In this document: piece after piece, positions 16,573 to 26,837 of the stretch
Position numbering within the stretch: the stretch's first letter is position 1
Layout of the letters: each line of letters begins with the position of its first letter
Assembly (NCBI RefSeq): GCF_002197845.1
Contig: NZ_NIDE01000002.1
Coordinates: 186,001 to 250,000 of the forward strand
Source: Fimbriiglobus ruber
GTDB lineage: Bacteria > Planctomycetota > Planctomycetia > Gemmatales > Gemmataceae
Length of the DNA: 64,000 nt
Direction: 5' to 3'
Position numbers and translations under genes: made by a program
The notes under the pieces: model-generated
Database searches by the model: none
What the model was told of the DNA's origin: nothing
What the model saw: only the letters and a program-made list of their open reading frames with translations

Positions 16573-18168
16573 GTGCGTACCACCGACCTGATCGGGGCCG
16601 CCGCGGGCGGATTGTGGCGGCAGAAGGCGCGGACCGCGCTCACCCTGGCCGGCGTGGCCGTCGGCGGGTGCGCGATGGCGTTCAGCCTGTCGCTCGGGAT
16701 CGGCCTGCGGGCCCTGATCGACCGGGAGTTCCAGAGCCGGCCGGGGTTCTGGAGCGTGTACGTCCGCGCGTCCCAGCGGGGGTTGCCCGTCCCCGAGGCG
16801 GAAATCCCGCCCGAGAAAATCGAAGTCGTCGGCCAGATGGCGGACGACCGCCGGCAGCGGATTCGCGCCCGCCGAATCACCGAATATCAGAACGAACGCC
16901 CCCGCCGCCCGCCGGTCGCGCTGACCGCGGAGCGGGTCGCGGAGCTGCGCACCCTGCCGGACGTCGTCGACGTGACTACCACGCACGTCTGGGGCGGGCG
17001 GGTGTCGCTCGGCGACGTCCGCCGGGACGCGACGGTGATGGCTTCGGTCCCGCCCGCCAAGGCCGCGGCCAAGCGGCTGATCGCCGGCCAGGTGCCGGCC
17101 GCGGACGACCCGGCCGCCGCGTTCGTCTCGGAATACCTTCTCTACCGGCTGGGCGTAAGGGACGACGCGGCGGTGGCAGCCGTCATCGGCAAAGTCATCC
17201 ACATTCGCGTCGGCGGGACGAACGACGCCATCCCGGAAAACTTCGCGCGGTCGATCGGCGCGATCCCGGACGACCTGACCGCGTTCCAGGAGCAAACGCT
17301 GGCAAAGATCGCCGCTCAGCTGCCCAAGGCGATCGACAAGCTCGACTTGACCGCCACGGAAAAACGGGCGCTTTCGAGCCTGTTCGCCCCGCGGGTCAAG
17401 CCGAAGGCGGGCACCGCGGCGGAGAAGGCGGACGCCGGGGTCGAGGGGGGGTTCCGCATCGCCGGCGTCTACCGCCTGCCGACCGCGGAGGAAGGCGAGG
17501 GCGGGATGGCCGACCCCGACGCCGCGGCCATGAATTACCCCGACCTGTTCATCCCGCCCGAGAGCGGGAACCGGCTGTTCGAACAAATCCCTTACGTCAA
17601 GCAGACGGGCTTCCAGTCCGCGACGATCCGCGTGCGCCCGGGCGGCGACCTGGTCCGGGTGGTGGCGGCGGCCAAGGCGATGGGGCTGCAAGCGGACTCG
17701 GCGGCCGAGTGGCACAAGTCGGCGAAGCGAGAAGTGACGCTGATCGCGGCCGGGCTGAACCTGTTCTCCCTGGTCTCGCTCCTGATCGCCGCCCTCGGGA
17801 TCACGAACACGCTCATCACGAGCGTCGTCGAGCGGACGCGGGAGATCGGCATCCTCAAGGCGCTGGGGGCGACCGACCGCCAGGTGATGGCACTGTTCTT
17901 GACCGAGGGGGGGATCATCGGTTTGACGGGCGGCCTCCTCGGCCTCGCACTGGCATGGGGCCTGTCGTTCCCGGCCGATAGCCTCGTTCACCGGTTGATC
18001 CAGGAGCAGGCTCCTGAGATGCTGGTGTCCGAAACCGTCTTCGAGTTCCCCGCGTGGCTACCGGTGTTGACGGTGGTGTTCGCGATCCTGGTGACGACCC
18101 TGGCCGCCTTCTACCCCTCCCGCCGGGCCGCTCGCGTGCAGCCGGTCGAAGCCCTGCGGCACGAGTGA
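16573..18168 (+). CDS. ABC transporter permease (FtsX/MacB-like)
   Basis: 531 residues. One N-terminal membrane helix (about 20-45), a large periplasmic MacB_PCD-type domain (about 46-390), then an FtsX domain with three helices near the C-terminus: [19 protein letters not shown], the conserved [15 protein letters not shown] loop, and a final [16 protein letters not shown]. This is the permease type that pairs with LolD/MacB ATPases for lipoprotein or mechanotransmission transport. No ATPase gene lies next to it in the window. GTG start at 16573; the gene is divergent from dnaJ with a 216-bp gap. Confidence 0.85.
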   Translation: MRTTDLIGAAAGGLWRQKARTALTLAGVAVGGCAMAFSLSLGIGLRALIDREFQSRPGFWSVYVRASQRGLPVPEAEIPPEKIEVVGQMADDRRQRIRARRITEYQNERPRRPPVALTAERVAELRTLPDVVDVTTTHVWGGRVSLGDVRRDATVMASVPPAKAAAKRLIAGQVPAADDPAAAFVSEYLLYRLGVRDDAAVAAVIGKVIHIRVGGTNDAIPENFARSIGAIPDDLTAFQEQTLAKIAAQLPKAIDKLDLTATEKRALSSLFAPRVKPKAGTAAEKADAGVEGGFRIAGVYRLPTAEEGEGGMADPDAAAMNYPDLFIPPESGNRLFEQIPYVKQTGFQSATIRVRPGGDLVRVVAAAKAMGLQADSAAEWHKSAKREVTLIAAGLNLFSLVSLLIAALGITNTLITSVVERTREIGILKALGATDRQVMALFLTEGGIIGLTGGLLGLALAWGLSFPADSLVHRLIQEQAPEMLVSETVFEFPAWLPVLTVVFAILVTTLAAFYPSRRAARVQPVEALRHE

Positions 18169-18206
18169 GGTAAGCAGCCAGTCTTCTCACAATCGAGGGG
18201 CAGGAC

Positions 18207-18400
18207 ATGGTTCTCAGAGTGCTGCTCGCGATCCTCGGGTGCGCCTTGGGTGCGTCCGCCAGTCTCGGTGCCGAGCCGGAAGCGAAGCCCCGGGCGGACG
18301 CGGGGACCGCGAAGAAGATCGCGTCACTGAAGCATGCCAGTTCAACCATCAGCGACGAGGATTATCACTTATTTCTTCTGCCGCCACTTCCACGGCGGGT
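18207..18400 (+). pseudogene. Signal-peptide-bearing gene remnant
   Basis: After the ATG at 18207 a good signal peptide is encoded (LRVLLAILGCALGASASLGAEPEA) followed by a Lys/Ala-rich start of a mature protein. From about 18350 the frame stops looking coding and runs into the antisense strand of the DUF1559 gene, so only an N-terminal fragment seems to remain. The stretch 18400-18623 carries nothing else I recognise. Identity of the parent protein unknown. Confidence 0.35.
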
Positions 18401-18623
18401 GGGTGATTTGATTTGTCCGCCCATAGGCGTACTCTCCGATCCGCTGGTGGACGATAGAGCAACGGAATTCGTCCACGTTTTAGTGGAAGTGAAGCGGCAC
18501 AAGTCGCGGCCGGGGTGTACACTCCGGACAGGACCGATGGCTTGTGGGTCGAGAGGTTACCCACCGCGAGGGTGCCCCTGCTCGGCCTCGGGCTACCAGA
18601 AATATCAAGTTCGGCGGAGGGCA

Positions 18624-19544
18624 TCATGGCTGTTCCACGACTTCATTCCACGCCCGGGTACACAATGCCGACATGACCGCGCTCGCCGCCGTGTAAGGCA
18701 AGAACCGCACCGCCCCGTCGCAGTACAGGAAGTTGGCCCCGCCGCGGTGCAGACTCCAGAAGTGGTACCGGTCGCACGGGTTGTCGGTTCGCCCTGGGCC
18801 GTAGAGCGAACTCGGGCACGGGTCGGCGTCGACGACGAATGGCGCCTGAAAGTAGTACATCGTCCCGGTCGGGCCGGGGAAGATCTCTCGTCCCCAAGCC
18901 GACTGGTACCACTCACCGGCTTGTGCGGTGTCCGGCGGCGGACGCTCGGCAACGTGAATCGTATTCGAAGTTCCGTCAGTGATGTCCGTCAGGCGGACTA
19001 CCTGATGCCAGTCAAACCCGCCACCCGGAGCCTCCTGTTGCGGCAGGATGTTGGGAGCAAGGCCCGAACCGGCCACTCCGATGTACGACGTCAGCGCCAC
19101 CGACCGACCGGTGGGAGTCGTGAGTGGCCGCGTGAGACGCTGGTCGGCTGGGCAAACGAATGCGGCGACGGGGGTAGAGTTGCCCGTGTGCGGCGGATCG
19201 AGGTACGCCAATCGCTCGGCCCGACAAGCGGCAGAAGCCTGGTCGTACAGGGCCTGCTGCTCAAGATACGGCAGAATATTGGCCATCCACGACAAAATCT
19301 CGTCCGGCGTGGCCGCGCCGACGGCGGCGGGGTTCACGCCAAAGCTGCTGTACGGAAAACACCCGCGCGCGGAGTGGTAGTTGTGAAGGCCGACACCCAG
19401 TTGCCGCAAACGATTCTGGCAAGCCGCACGACTGGCGGTGTCCCGGGCCGCCTGCACCGCTGGCAGTGCTAGCCCGACAAGCACGCCGATCACCCCGATA
19501 ACCACGAGGAGTTCCACAAGCGAGAAACCGCGGCGATGGATCAT
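18624..19544 (-). CDS. DUF1559 domain secreted protein (type IV pilin-like N-terminus)
   Basis: 306 residues. The N-terminus is a prepilin-type motif (GFSLVELLVVIGVIGVLVGL) with the Glu at position 5 after the Gly-Phe cleavage site. Next come the DUF1559 core (RAACQNRLRQLGVGLHNY; ILSWMANILPYLEQQALYD; VAAFVCPADQR) and the C-terminal H-x-G-x-N/F-x-D-G signature (LHRGGANFLYCDGAVRF). These planctomycete proteins are exported through a pseudopilin pathway and are usually linked to the envelope; exact role unknown. Start ATG at 19544 rather than the longer reading. First of four minus-strand secreted-protein genes. Confidence 0.9.
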   Translation of the reverse strand: MIHRRGFSLVELLVVIGVIGVLVGLALPAVQAARDTASRAACQNRLRQLGVGLHNYHSARGCFPYSSFGVNPAAVGAATPDEILSWMANILPYLEQQALYDQASAACRAERLAYLDPPHTGNSTPVAAFVCPADQRLTRPLTTPTGRSVALTSYIGVAGSGLAPNILPQQEAPGGGFDWHQVVRLTDITDGTSNTIHVAERPPPDTAQAGEWYQSAWGREIFPGPTGTMYYFQAPFVVDADPCPSSLYGPGRTDNPCDRYHFWSLHRGGANFLYCDGAVRFLPYTAASAVMSALCTRAWNEVVEQP

Positions 19545-19582
19545 CGTGACGGAGCCTCTGGGGTTATGGTCGGGCGTGTATG

Positions 19583-20638
19583 CTAGTCGGTCGCGCATGT
19601 TACCTGAAGTGTGTGGACGGTTTCAATCCCGTCCAGGGTCACCCCGACGCGGATCTGAGCGTCGGCAGCTGACCCTAGGGTGGTACGGGCAACGACTAGC
19701 CGCCGCGGGGCGGTGGGGGCGACTTCGGAATCGAAGTGGGCGGTGAATCCTGACGGGCATTCGACCACCCGGACTGTGGCCGGGCGACCGTGCGTCACGC
19801 ACAAGAACGTACCCTGTCGCACGTCGCCCGCCGTCGGCAATAACACGAGTGTTTTCGGCGCAAACTCGACGGGCGCAGCAACCCGTCCGAGAACACGTAT
19901 CGACACGGGACTACTGGGGGCCTCGTTCACGAGCCACACGTTGACGCGCTCGTCGATTTCCGCCGGCGTTTGGGTTGCGACATCGATACGCACGCGGGCG
20001 ACGATCCGGCCGCCGGGAATGGCAGCTTCGGCTTCCGGGACAGCAAGTTGCGTGAGCCGAACCAGCTCGGAGTTGCTCGTCGCTACCCGATCGACTGCCC
20101 GGGGCGGCGAGACGGCATCGATGATATCGACGACCTTGAACACGGGCTGACTGACGGACGTCGTTCCAAAGGCGAACGCGACCGGCTGAGAAAACGCGCC
20201 CGACCGGATGCGACGGAGTCGAACGGCAAGGTTGACCTCGGGGCGTGCCGGGTCGTCGGTTTGGAAGTGGAAGCCGCTCGTGAGCGACTCGCCCGGCGGT
20301 CCGTTCACGGCGAGGCGAACCACGAACGTTTTTCGTTCGCCCGGTAGTATGGTGACCGCCTCAACTTTTGAATATTGGCCATCCGGCTGCTTCGTCTCCA
20401 GCCCCGTGCACGAACACGCCGCGTGGACGCCCGCAATGTTCAATTCCGCGGTGCCGTCGTTGGCAATATCAAATTCCGAGGTGGCGATTTGACCCGCCTC
20501 GCATTCCCCGAGATCGATAAACTCCGGGACGTGAATGGTCGGCACCCCGGGCGACGAACCGCGTTTTGAGTACCACGCCACGCCCCAAACCGCGGCGAAG
20601 GACACGGTGAGAAGGACGATGAGAATGTAACGCGTCAT
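19583..20638 (-). CDS. DUF1573 domain membrane-anchored protein
   Basis: 351 residues, with a single N-terminal membrane helix/signal anchor (RYILIVLLTVSFAAVWGVAW). The DUF1573 domain begins with FIDLGECEAGQIATSEFDIANDG and contains the diagnostic AACSCTGLETK; these domains have an immunoglobulin-like fold. The remainder shows further beta-strand segments (FKVVDIIDAVSPPRAVDR; RVNVWLVNEAPSSPVSIRVLG). Placed 38 bp from the DUF1559 gene. The ATG at 20638 was chosen because the upstream frame is poor. Precise function is not known. Confidence 0.85.
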   Translation of the reverse strand: MTRYILIVLLTVSFAAVWGVAWYSKRGSSPGVPTIHVPEFIDLGECEAGQIATSEFDIANDGTAELNIAGVHAACSCTGLETKQPDGQYSKVEAVTILPGERKTFVVRLAVNGPPGESLTSGFHFQTDDPARPEVNLAVRLRRIRSGAFSQPVAFAFGTTSVSQPVFKVVDIIDAVSPPRAVDRVATSNSELVRLTQLAVPEAEAAIPGGRIVARVRIDVATQTPAEIDERVNVWLVNEAPSSPVSIRVLGRVAAPVEFAPKTLVLLPTAGDVRQGTFLCVTHGRPATVRVVECPSGFTAHFDSEVAPTAPRRLVVARTTLGSAADAQIRVGVTLDGIETVHTLQVTCATD

Positions 20639-20742
20639 GGTTTGTGACCGGGGTCGGATGAGAGGTGGCGAGCGAGGATTATTTCCTCCTACGCGGCCAA
20701 TACCTCCTGTGAAATCGTGTGTCTTTAGACAGGCAGCTGGCG

Positions 20743-21771
20743 CTAGCGGCGTCGACGGATCAACAGCCGGACGGCCAAGGCTATCGCCAATACGGACACG
20801 GAGGCGGGCAAGATCCACCACCCCGTTCTGGCCGGCTCGACCGTCGTCGGCAACTGCTTTTGGTCGGCGGCCGGCGTTAAAGCAACCAACTGTCGCGAAG
20901 GACGGACTTCACCCAAGACGTTGCCACCTTCGTCAATCGTGTACTCCGTGCCATCGATCATATTCGTCACTTTCGTGTCACGCGGATATCGCGGTTTGAC
21001 GGCGTTCTCGTCGAAGGGCTTCGTATCGATACCCGTAAGCCTGGTGGTATGATCGAAAAGAGTCGTCGTGTTGCCGCCGGCGGTATTTGTGACGCGGAAT
21101 GACATGACTGCGGGAACAACGACTCCGTCGGCACTCCGAATAAACTCTAAGACCGAAGCTTTCTGATCAGAAACAACGTTTTTATCGCTCCCGCGAGCCT
21201 CATGCGCAACAACGAGGTAATTGTTGCGCACCGAGAGAAAGATAGTATGGCTACCATCTAACGTTAAGAGACGAATCTCATCCCCATCCTTGTGAATCTC
21301 CACCTTCTTGGGATCATTCTTGAGGAGAAGTCTTAAACTGTTCTGGGCGGTCGGCAACGCGCCGCCCAGAAAAGTCACGAGCATGTCTCGATAGGGATCA
21401 ACGTCCAGCATCGTACGAAGCGTTGGTGAAACGAGTACTTCCTTTCGGTGTTCACGCTTGCCACCACGCACCACTACCTCGGCCCGTAAACACTCGACCC
21501 GGTCGGGACGAACGTAAACGAGGCTCTCAAAGTCCGTTGCTTTAGCCGTCACCACGAGCAGAGACGGTCCGGCTGTGATCGTGCCTGTCAACACGCGAGG
21601 TCGAGCTAAGAAAGTCGACGACGAGGTGTTGGTGAAACTGCATCGGAGAAACTGGAAAGAAGCGACAGAAGATTCATGCGCGGCCAGAACAGTGTTGAGA
21701 TCCTGGGCCGCGCATGAATAGGTTGCGATCACGGCGATCGCAAGTGCGTACACTTCTCGGTGAGGCACCAT
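20743..21771 (-). CDS. Exported protein with C-terminal membrane anchor
   Basis: 342 residues from ATG 21771, chosen because it directly precedes a signal peptide (YALAIAVIATYSCAAQ). The mature part is beta-rich (SLLVVTAKATDFESLVYVRP; EIHKDGDEIRLLTLDGSHTI) and resembles LolA-like carrier domains only loosely. A membrane helix near the C-terminus (WWILPASVSVLAIALAVRLL) followed by RRRR anchors it with the C-end inside. Sits 104 bp upstream (in transcription order) of the DUF1573 gene. No database family recognised with certainty. Confidence 0.65.
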   Translation of the reverse strand: MVPHREVYALAIAVIATYSCAAQDLNTVLAAHESSVASFQFLRCSFTNTSSSTFLARPRVLTGTITAGPSLLVVTAKATDFESLVYVRPDRVECLRAEVVVRGGKREHRKEVLVSPTLRTMLDVDPYRDMLVTFLGGALPTAQNSLRLLLKNDPKKVEIHKDGDEIRLLTLDGSHTIFLSVRNNYLVVAHEARGSDKNVVSDQKASVLEFIRSADGVVVPAVMSFRVTNTAGGNTTTLFDHTTRLTGIDTKPFDENAVKPRYPRDTKVTNMIDGTEYTIDEGGNVLGEVRPSRQLVALTPAADQKQLPTTVEPARTGWWILPASVSVLAIALAVRLLIRRRR

Positions 21772-21828
21772 TAACGCTCCACGGATTGGGTGACTCCGAT
21801 ACAGGGTGAGCAATCGCTGTGCGAACTT

Positions 21829-22182
21829 CTAGCATAGGTTGATCGCCTGATAGCAGCCAAAATACACGCCGTTCACGACGTAGGCTCCGCCACACCCGTT
21901 TGGAGCATATGATATTGCGGGGCAGCTGAGGGTCGGGTTCGAGACGCAGAATTGCACGGTTGGGTTGCCCATCATGCAGTTCGCCCCCGCCGGAAGAGGA
22001 TTCCCTGATCCGTCGGTCGGAGGTTGGCCCCACGTGACGGCGCTGCAGGCAGGGTTAGCGCATGTGGACTGTAATACCGTGTAACCAGATCCCACCGTCT
22101 GCGCCGCTCCGCGTCCCGCGAGCACACCGCAGACGAGCGCCAGTACCAGCAGCCCAAAGGCAGTCTTGTTCCGCATGAGCAT
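21829..22182 (-). CDS. Small secreted cysteine-rich protein
   Basis: 117 residues. Two adjacent ATGs (22182, 22176); the first has a GGAGG ribosome site at 22192-22196 and is preferred. A signal peptide (FGLLVLALVCGVLAGRGAAQ) is followed by a mature chain of about 90 residues carrying eight cysteines (CANPAC, C in NCMMG, FCVSN, LSCPA, NGCGG, FGCYQ, final LC), suggesting disulphide-stabilised structure. Even cysteine number and export fit an extracellular protein. No known family recognised. Most upstream of the four genes and possibly the operon leader. Confidence 0.7.
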   Translation of the reverse strand: MLMRNKTAFGLLVLALVCGVLAGRGAAQTVGSGYTVLQSTCANPACSAVTWGQPPTDGSGNPLPAGANCMMGNPTVQFCVSNPTLSCPAISYAPNGCGGAYVVNGVYFGCYQAINLC

Positions 22183-22293
22183 AACGAAGCCCTCCAATTT
22201 ACGAATGTCAGTCGAACCATGACGATAACGAACGTCATCGCCGAGCTGTGTATTGGTTTGGTTGGAATGATCGAACACCGCTTCCCATAGACT

Positions 22294-22725
22294 TTGGGAA
22301 CGACAAGGGAAACTATCAAGCAAAATCTTGGAATAATTTCGTCCCTATTACTAAACTCAGATCGTCGTGGCCCTGGTGCCGTGATGACCACACTGATCGA
22401 CGGACTCGCCAAAATTGACGCACCCAAAATGGGCTACAGTAATTTGCCCTCGTATTCCCTTTTCCTACCGCTCGATGACTTCAGTCCGGCCGTCCTTTCG
22501 CTGTACAGTCACTCATCGCCGGAGTCGACGGACGCCATGCGGGAGCTGGTGAAACTGGGGGTGGTGGCGGTCCCGTTCCTGGTCGACCACCTGGACGACA
22601 AACGGCCGACAGTCATTCGTCCGATCGTAATGTTTCAAAACTCTGGAAGCATTTATTTTAACGGCGTTCGCAACGTCAACGCGACTCATTCGGCGGACGA
22701 TTGCTACGGCTCGTGCCGTGCATAA
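22294..22725 (+). pseudogene. Fragment of a HEAT-like protein gene
   Basis: A 143-codon frame with short patches that look coding: MRELVKLGVVAVPFLVDHLD resembles the repeating helix of Gemmata HEAT proteins, in which a residue pair AVPxLxxHLDD recurs. Before and after this patch the frame does not read well, and its end runs into the repeat block at 22811. Most likely a truncated remnant, not a full gene. Confidence 0.3.
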
Positions 22726-22810
22726 TTGGCTCTGTGAGACGAAGTCGCGACCGGATTCCAGTGCAGATATGACGCGATAGCCGTGGCGACCCGCTGGCGA
22801 TAATACCGGA

Positions 22811-22925
22811 CTTCCCGCGCAATAAATGCAAAAAATGCTCCCAGGCGACATGACTCGGTAGCCGCGGAATCGCGCCGATTCCAAAACCGGGGCTTCTGCG
22901 CAATAAATGCAAAAAATGCCCCGCA
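22811..22925 (-). repeat. Two-unit tandem repeat (82-bp period), inverted copy of the 1191-1318 element
   Basis: Two cores reading GCGCAATAAATGCAAAAAAT on the plus strand begin at 22817 and 22899, 82 bp apart, the reverse complement of the pair at 1.2 kb. Unit sequence between cores (CGCGGCTACCGAG on the minus strand) corresponds to CGCGACTGCCGAG there. It lies in the gene-poor 22183-23002 stretch, which otherwise holds only the fragment at 22294. Confidence 0.85.
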
Positions 22926-23002
22926 CGCCACGGCTTGACGACCTTGTGGCATCTCACGGGACGTGGCACGAAAACGGCGTCCAGGATTGAAGTCTTGGTC
23001 GC

Positions 23003-24066
<1,064 letters not shown>

Positions 24067-24070
<4 letters not shown>

Positions 24071-24519
24071 GAGGCGCCCTCGTGCCGGCCGGGGTGCGGC
24101 GCGCCGGGTTCGCCCGGGTGTTGCCATTCCGCGCGGCCGTCGGGGGCGTTCTCCTTCTTCCAGATCGGGACGAGTTCCTTGAGGGCGTCGATCGCGTACC
24201 GGCACGCCTCGAATGCGGCCGCCCGGTGCGGGCAGCTCACGGCGACCGCGACGCTCACCTCGCCCACGCCCAACCGGCCCAGTCGGTGGACCATCGCCAC
24301 GTCGCCGACCGGCCAGCGGTCGCGGACGGTCGCCTCGATCTCGGCGAGCTTCTTCTCGGCCATCAGCGGGTAGGCGTCGTAATCGAGAAACACGGTCAGC
24401 TGGTCGCCGGTCAGTTCGCGGACTGTGCCGAGGAAGAGCGCGACGGCCCCGCACCGCGGCGAGCGGACGGCTTCGGTCAGGGCGTGGTAATCGATCGGGT
24501 CGCGCGTGAGGCGGATCAT
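24067..24519 (-). CDS. moaE: Molybdopterin synthase catalytic subunit
   Basis: 150 residues. MoaE pairs with MoaD to insert two sulfurs into cPMP, giving molybdopterin. Recognised by GAVALFLGTVRE, YDAYPLMAEKKLAEIE, VAMVHRLGRLGVGE and the C-terminal PIWKKE with its active-site Lys. A further His/Gly-rich tail of about 15 residues is an extension of the family core. Start ATG 24519; overlaps moaA by 4 bp, so translationally coupled. Confidence 0.94.
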
Positions 24520-24581
24520 GTCTTTCAAGGTAGCGAGTCGACGCCCGGCGAAGAATGGCGGGTGGTGGCAGCGTCTCGACA

Positions 24582-24827
24582 TTACCCGCCGCTGACCGGC
24601 GGAATGACGGCGATCTCGTCCCGGTCGCCCAGGACCGTGTCGTCGACCGCGAAGTCGTGGTTCACGGCGATCGCGCAGCGTTCCAGCAGGCTTGCGAGGT
24701 CGGGGTACGAGGTGGTCAGGGCGCGGCGCAGGTTCGCGACCGTCGCGCCGGCAGGCAGTTCGACATCGACCCGGTCCGCCCCGGCGATGTCTCGCAGTTT
24801 GGCGAAGAGGAGCACAGGCAGGCGCAT
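24582..24827 (-). CDS. moaD: Molybdopterin synthase sulfur carrier subunit
   Basis: 81 residues with the ubiquitin-like fold: MRLPVLLFAKLRDIAG, ELPAGATVANLRRAL, AVNHDFAVDDTVL and the terminal PPVSGG, whose last glycine is adenylated then thiocarboxylated by MoeB. First gene of moaD-moaE-moaA; 62 bp precede the moaE start. moaC, moeA and moeB are not in the window. Confidence 0.94.
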   Translation of the reverse strand: MRLPVLLFAKLRDIAGADRVDVELPAGATVANLRRALTTSYPDLASLLERCAIAVNHDFAVDDTVLGDRDEIAVIPPVSGG

Positions 24828-24842
24828 GAGATTCCTTGAGGC

Positions 24843-25640
24843 TCAGAATTCCACGCGGTCGCCGAACCGCCGGCGGAGGACGGCGATGCCGGCCCGCGTG
24901 ATCCGATTTCCGATCAGTTTCAGCTTGTGCAAGTTGTCTACGCCGCGGGCGGCGGCGATCGTGTTGGCGGCGGCATCGGTGAACGAGTTCGTCGCGAGGT
25001 TGAGAACGTGCAACCCCGGCGCGCACGGGAGGTCGGCAAATTGCGCGAACAGCGAGACTGCGGCTGCGTCGTTGAGACCGTTCCGGCCCAAGTCCAGAAC
25101 ACGTATGCCGGCCAGGTTCGGAGAGGTCAAGAAGTCCATCATCTGTTGGCGAATCGTTTCCTCGCTCGTGCCGTACCCGAACGCCCCGGGGCCGAACTTT
25201 AGCACCGCCAGCCGGCCCAGGAACGTCGCGTTTTCGGGCCACCCGGCCTCTTTCGAGAAGTTGGCGAGCCGGAGAACCCGCAGGGGGGCGACCGCAAGCA
25301 GCACGTTTCCGACCGCGGCGATGGCCCGCGGGTAGGTGTGGATTTCGTCCAAAAACCCGCGGTAGCGATAGACGTGGCCGCCGACGGTCGACTTGGCCAG
25401 GATCGCGTCCGCCTCGTCCACGAACGACCCGCGGAAGGCGGCGGCCCGGACGGTCAACTCGTGGCGCGCGGTCGAATCCTCGGGGTGGGTGGCGGCTTCG
25501 ATTTGCAGGCGAATGTACTGGGCCCGGGCGACGTTCGCGGGGTGCCCGGATTCCTCCAGGTGGTCGGCGAACACTAGCCGCGGCAGGTCGTCCTCGGGGT
25601 TCGCGAGGACGGCGGCCAAGAGGGCGTCGTGGTCGGACAT
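24843..25640 (-). CDS. TIGR02996 domain, leucine-rich repeat protein
   Basis: 265 residues. The N-terminal ~45 residues are a TIGR02996 domain (LLAAVLANPEDDLPRLVFADHLEE), specific to Gemmata-type planctomycetes. The rest carries leucine-rich repeats of the ribonuclease-inhibitor kind: LRVLRLANFSKEAGW, IRVLDLGRNGLNDAA, LHVLNLATNSFTDAA, LHKLKLIGNRITRAG. No export signal. Overlaps the next gene by one base (TGATG), so the two LRR genes are co-translated. Ends 15 bp from moaD on the same strand. Confidence 0.85.
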   Translation of the reverse strand: MSDHDALLAAVLANPEDDLPRLVFADHLEESGHPANVARAQYIRLQIEAATHPEDSTARHELTVRAAAFRGSFVDEADAILAKSTVGGHVYRYRGFLDEIHTYPRAIAAVGNVLLAVAPLRVLRLANFSKEAGWPENATFLGRLAVLKFGPGAFGYGTSEETIRQQMMDFLTSPNLAGIRVLDLGRNGLNDAAAVSLFAQFADLPCAPGLHVLNLATNSFTDAAANTIAAARGVDNLHKLKLIGNRITRAGIAVLRRRFGDRVEF

Positions 25641-26773
25641 CACTCCTCCAGTCCTGCGTCGTCGGGAACGTGCCACCCGAACGCCGACCGCGTCACGGTC
25701 ACCCCGACGCCCGCCAGGGCGTCGATGCCGACCGGGCTGAGCTGGTTGTCGTCCACCCGGAGATACTTGAGCCGCGAGACGGCCGGGCACACGGCCAGTT
25801 CTTGGGCGCCGTCGTCCGTGATACCGCACCCAGTCAGGTCGAGCCCCCGGAGGCGGTCGATTAGCCCGGACGCTATCAGCTCGTCAATCCCGACATCGCC
25901 GAATTGAGGAAGCCGCAGTGTCAGGTAACGTAGGGCGGGGAAATGCGGCGAACGAAAGAAAGTGCGTAGCTCGTCCGGCGTGATCGTGCGGGGTCCGGGG
26001 TATTGCCGATGAGTGATCGAACCGAGTTGTATCCGGCGTAAATTTCCCAGCCGCTCACAGCTCTCAAGAATCCTGAATGGTATGGGATCGGATGTCGTGA
26101 TTTCCAGTCGCCGGAGCCGCCGCGGGCTCCGAGCCCAGAATCGGGACCAGTCCTCGACGCTGCCCCGGAATTCGAGCCGCTTCAGGCGTCGGGCCCCAGC
26201 AACAAAGTTCTCAATCTCCGTGAGGTGCAATACGGACTGACCCGACACGATCGGGCCGAAGGCGAAATGACGGAGTGCCGGAAGCCACGGCGCGCGGACA
26301 AGGGGGATGAATGCCGGACTGCGAGGCGTCGCCGCGGGCGGCCCCGGCCTGGTCTGCATGACCGTGAACCGTTGAAGAGCCCGCGCCACCGGGCACGCCG
26401 CCAGCGCGGCCGCAAGATCCGCTCGCAGAACATTCACGTCGACGTTGTACAGCCAACCCCGCTTCCACGTGACTTCCACGTTGCGGCTCGCCACCATTGC
26501 GCCGACCGACGATCCGGTGGGCGGATCGATAAACTTGGCCAGCGGCCCGAGCCATTCGGCTTCGTATCGCTGACGGAGGGCGAACGCCTCCTGTTCCAGC
26601 GCCCGCAGGCGGTCGGCCGGCTGGTCGCGGTCCTCGCAAGCGAGGGCGAGCCGAATGTAGTCGCCGCGGGGGTCGCCTTCCTCCATGAGCAGGTCGGCGT
26701 AGGCCGAATGCCGGACCACGTCGTTCGGCCGGGCCGCCAGAGCGGCTTCCAGGGCTTCGCGGGTGGACGACAT
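25640..26773 (-). CDS. TIGR02996 domain, leucine-rich repeat protein
   Basis: 377 residues. TIGR02996 motif at the N-terminus (ALEAALAARPNDVVRHSAYADLL), then a central region with few repeats and C-terminal LRRs (LKRLEFRGS, LRRLEITTS, LRYLTLRLPQFGDVG, LRGLDLTGCGITDDG, LKYLRVDDNQLSPVG). A paralogue of the shorter gene that follows it; such pairs are common in this group. Protein-binding function inferred from repeats; partner unknown. ATG 26773 is preceded by a CAAAAGGGGTGAG ribosome site. Confidence 0.85.
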   Translation of the reverse strand: MSSTREALEAALAARPNDVVRHSAYADLLMEEGDPRGDYIRLALACEDRDQPADRLRALEQEAFALRQRYEAEWLGPLAKFIDPPTGSSVGAMVASRNVEVTWKRGWLYNVDVNVLRADLAAALAACPVARALQRFTVMQTRPGPPAATPRSPAFIPLVRAPWLPALRHFAFGPIVSGQSVLHLTEIENFVAGARRLKRLEFRGSVEDWSRFWARSPRRLRRLEITTSDPIPFRILESCERLGNLRRIQLGSITHRQYPGPRTITPDELRTFFRSPHFPALRYLTLRLPQFGDVGIDELIASGLIDRLRGLDLTGCGITDDGAQELAVCPAVSRLKYLRVDDNQLSPVGIDALAGVGVTVTRSAFGWHVPDDAGLEE

Positions 26774-26837
26774 CGGCTCACCCCTTTTGCACGCGGCTGT
26801 CCGGGCGACGGTTATTCTACCGTACTTGGACAGCCGT

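Noticed and set aside
15436-17991. Single 851-codon reading on the minus strand covering dnaJ and the antisense of the permease gene
   Set aside because: Only the dnaJ part (15436-16356) matches a protein family; the rest is the opposite strand of the FtsX-type permease and is a result of high GC.
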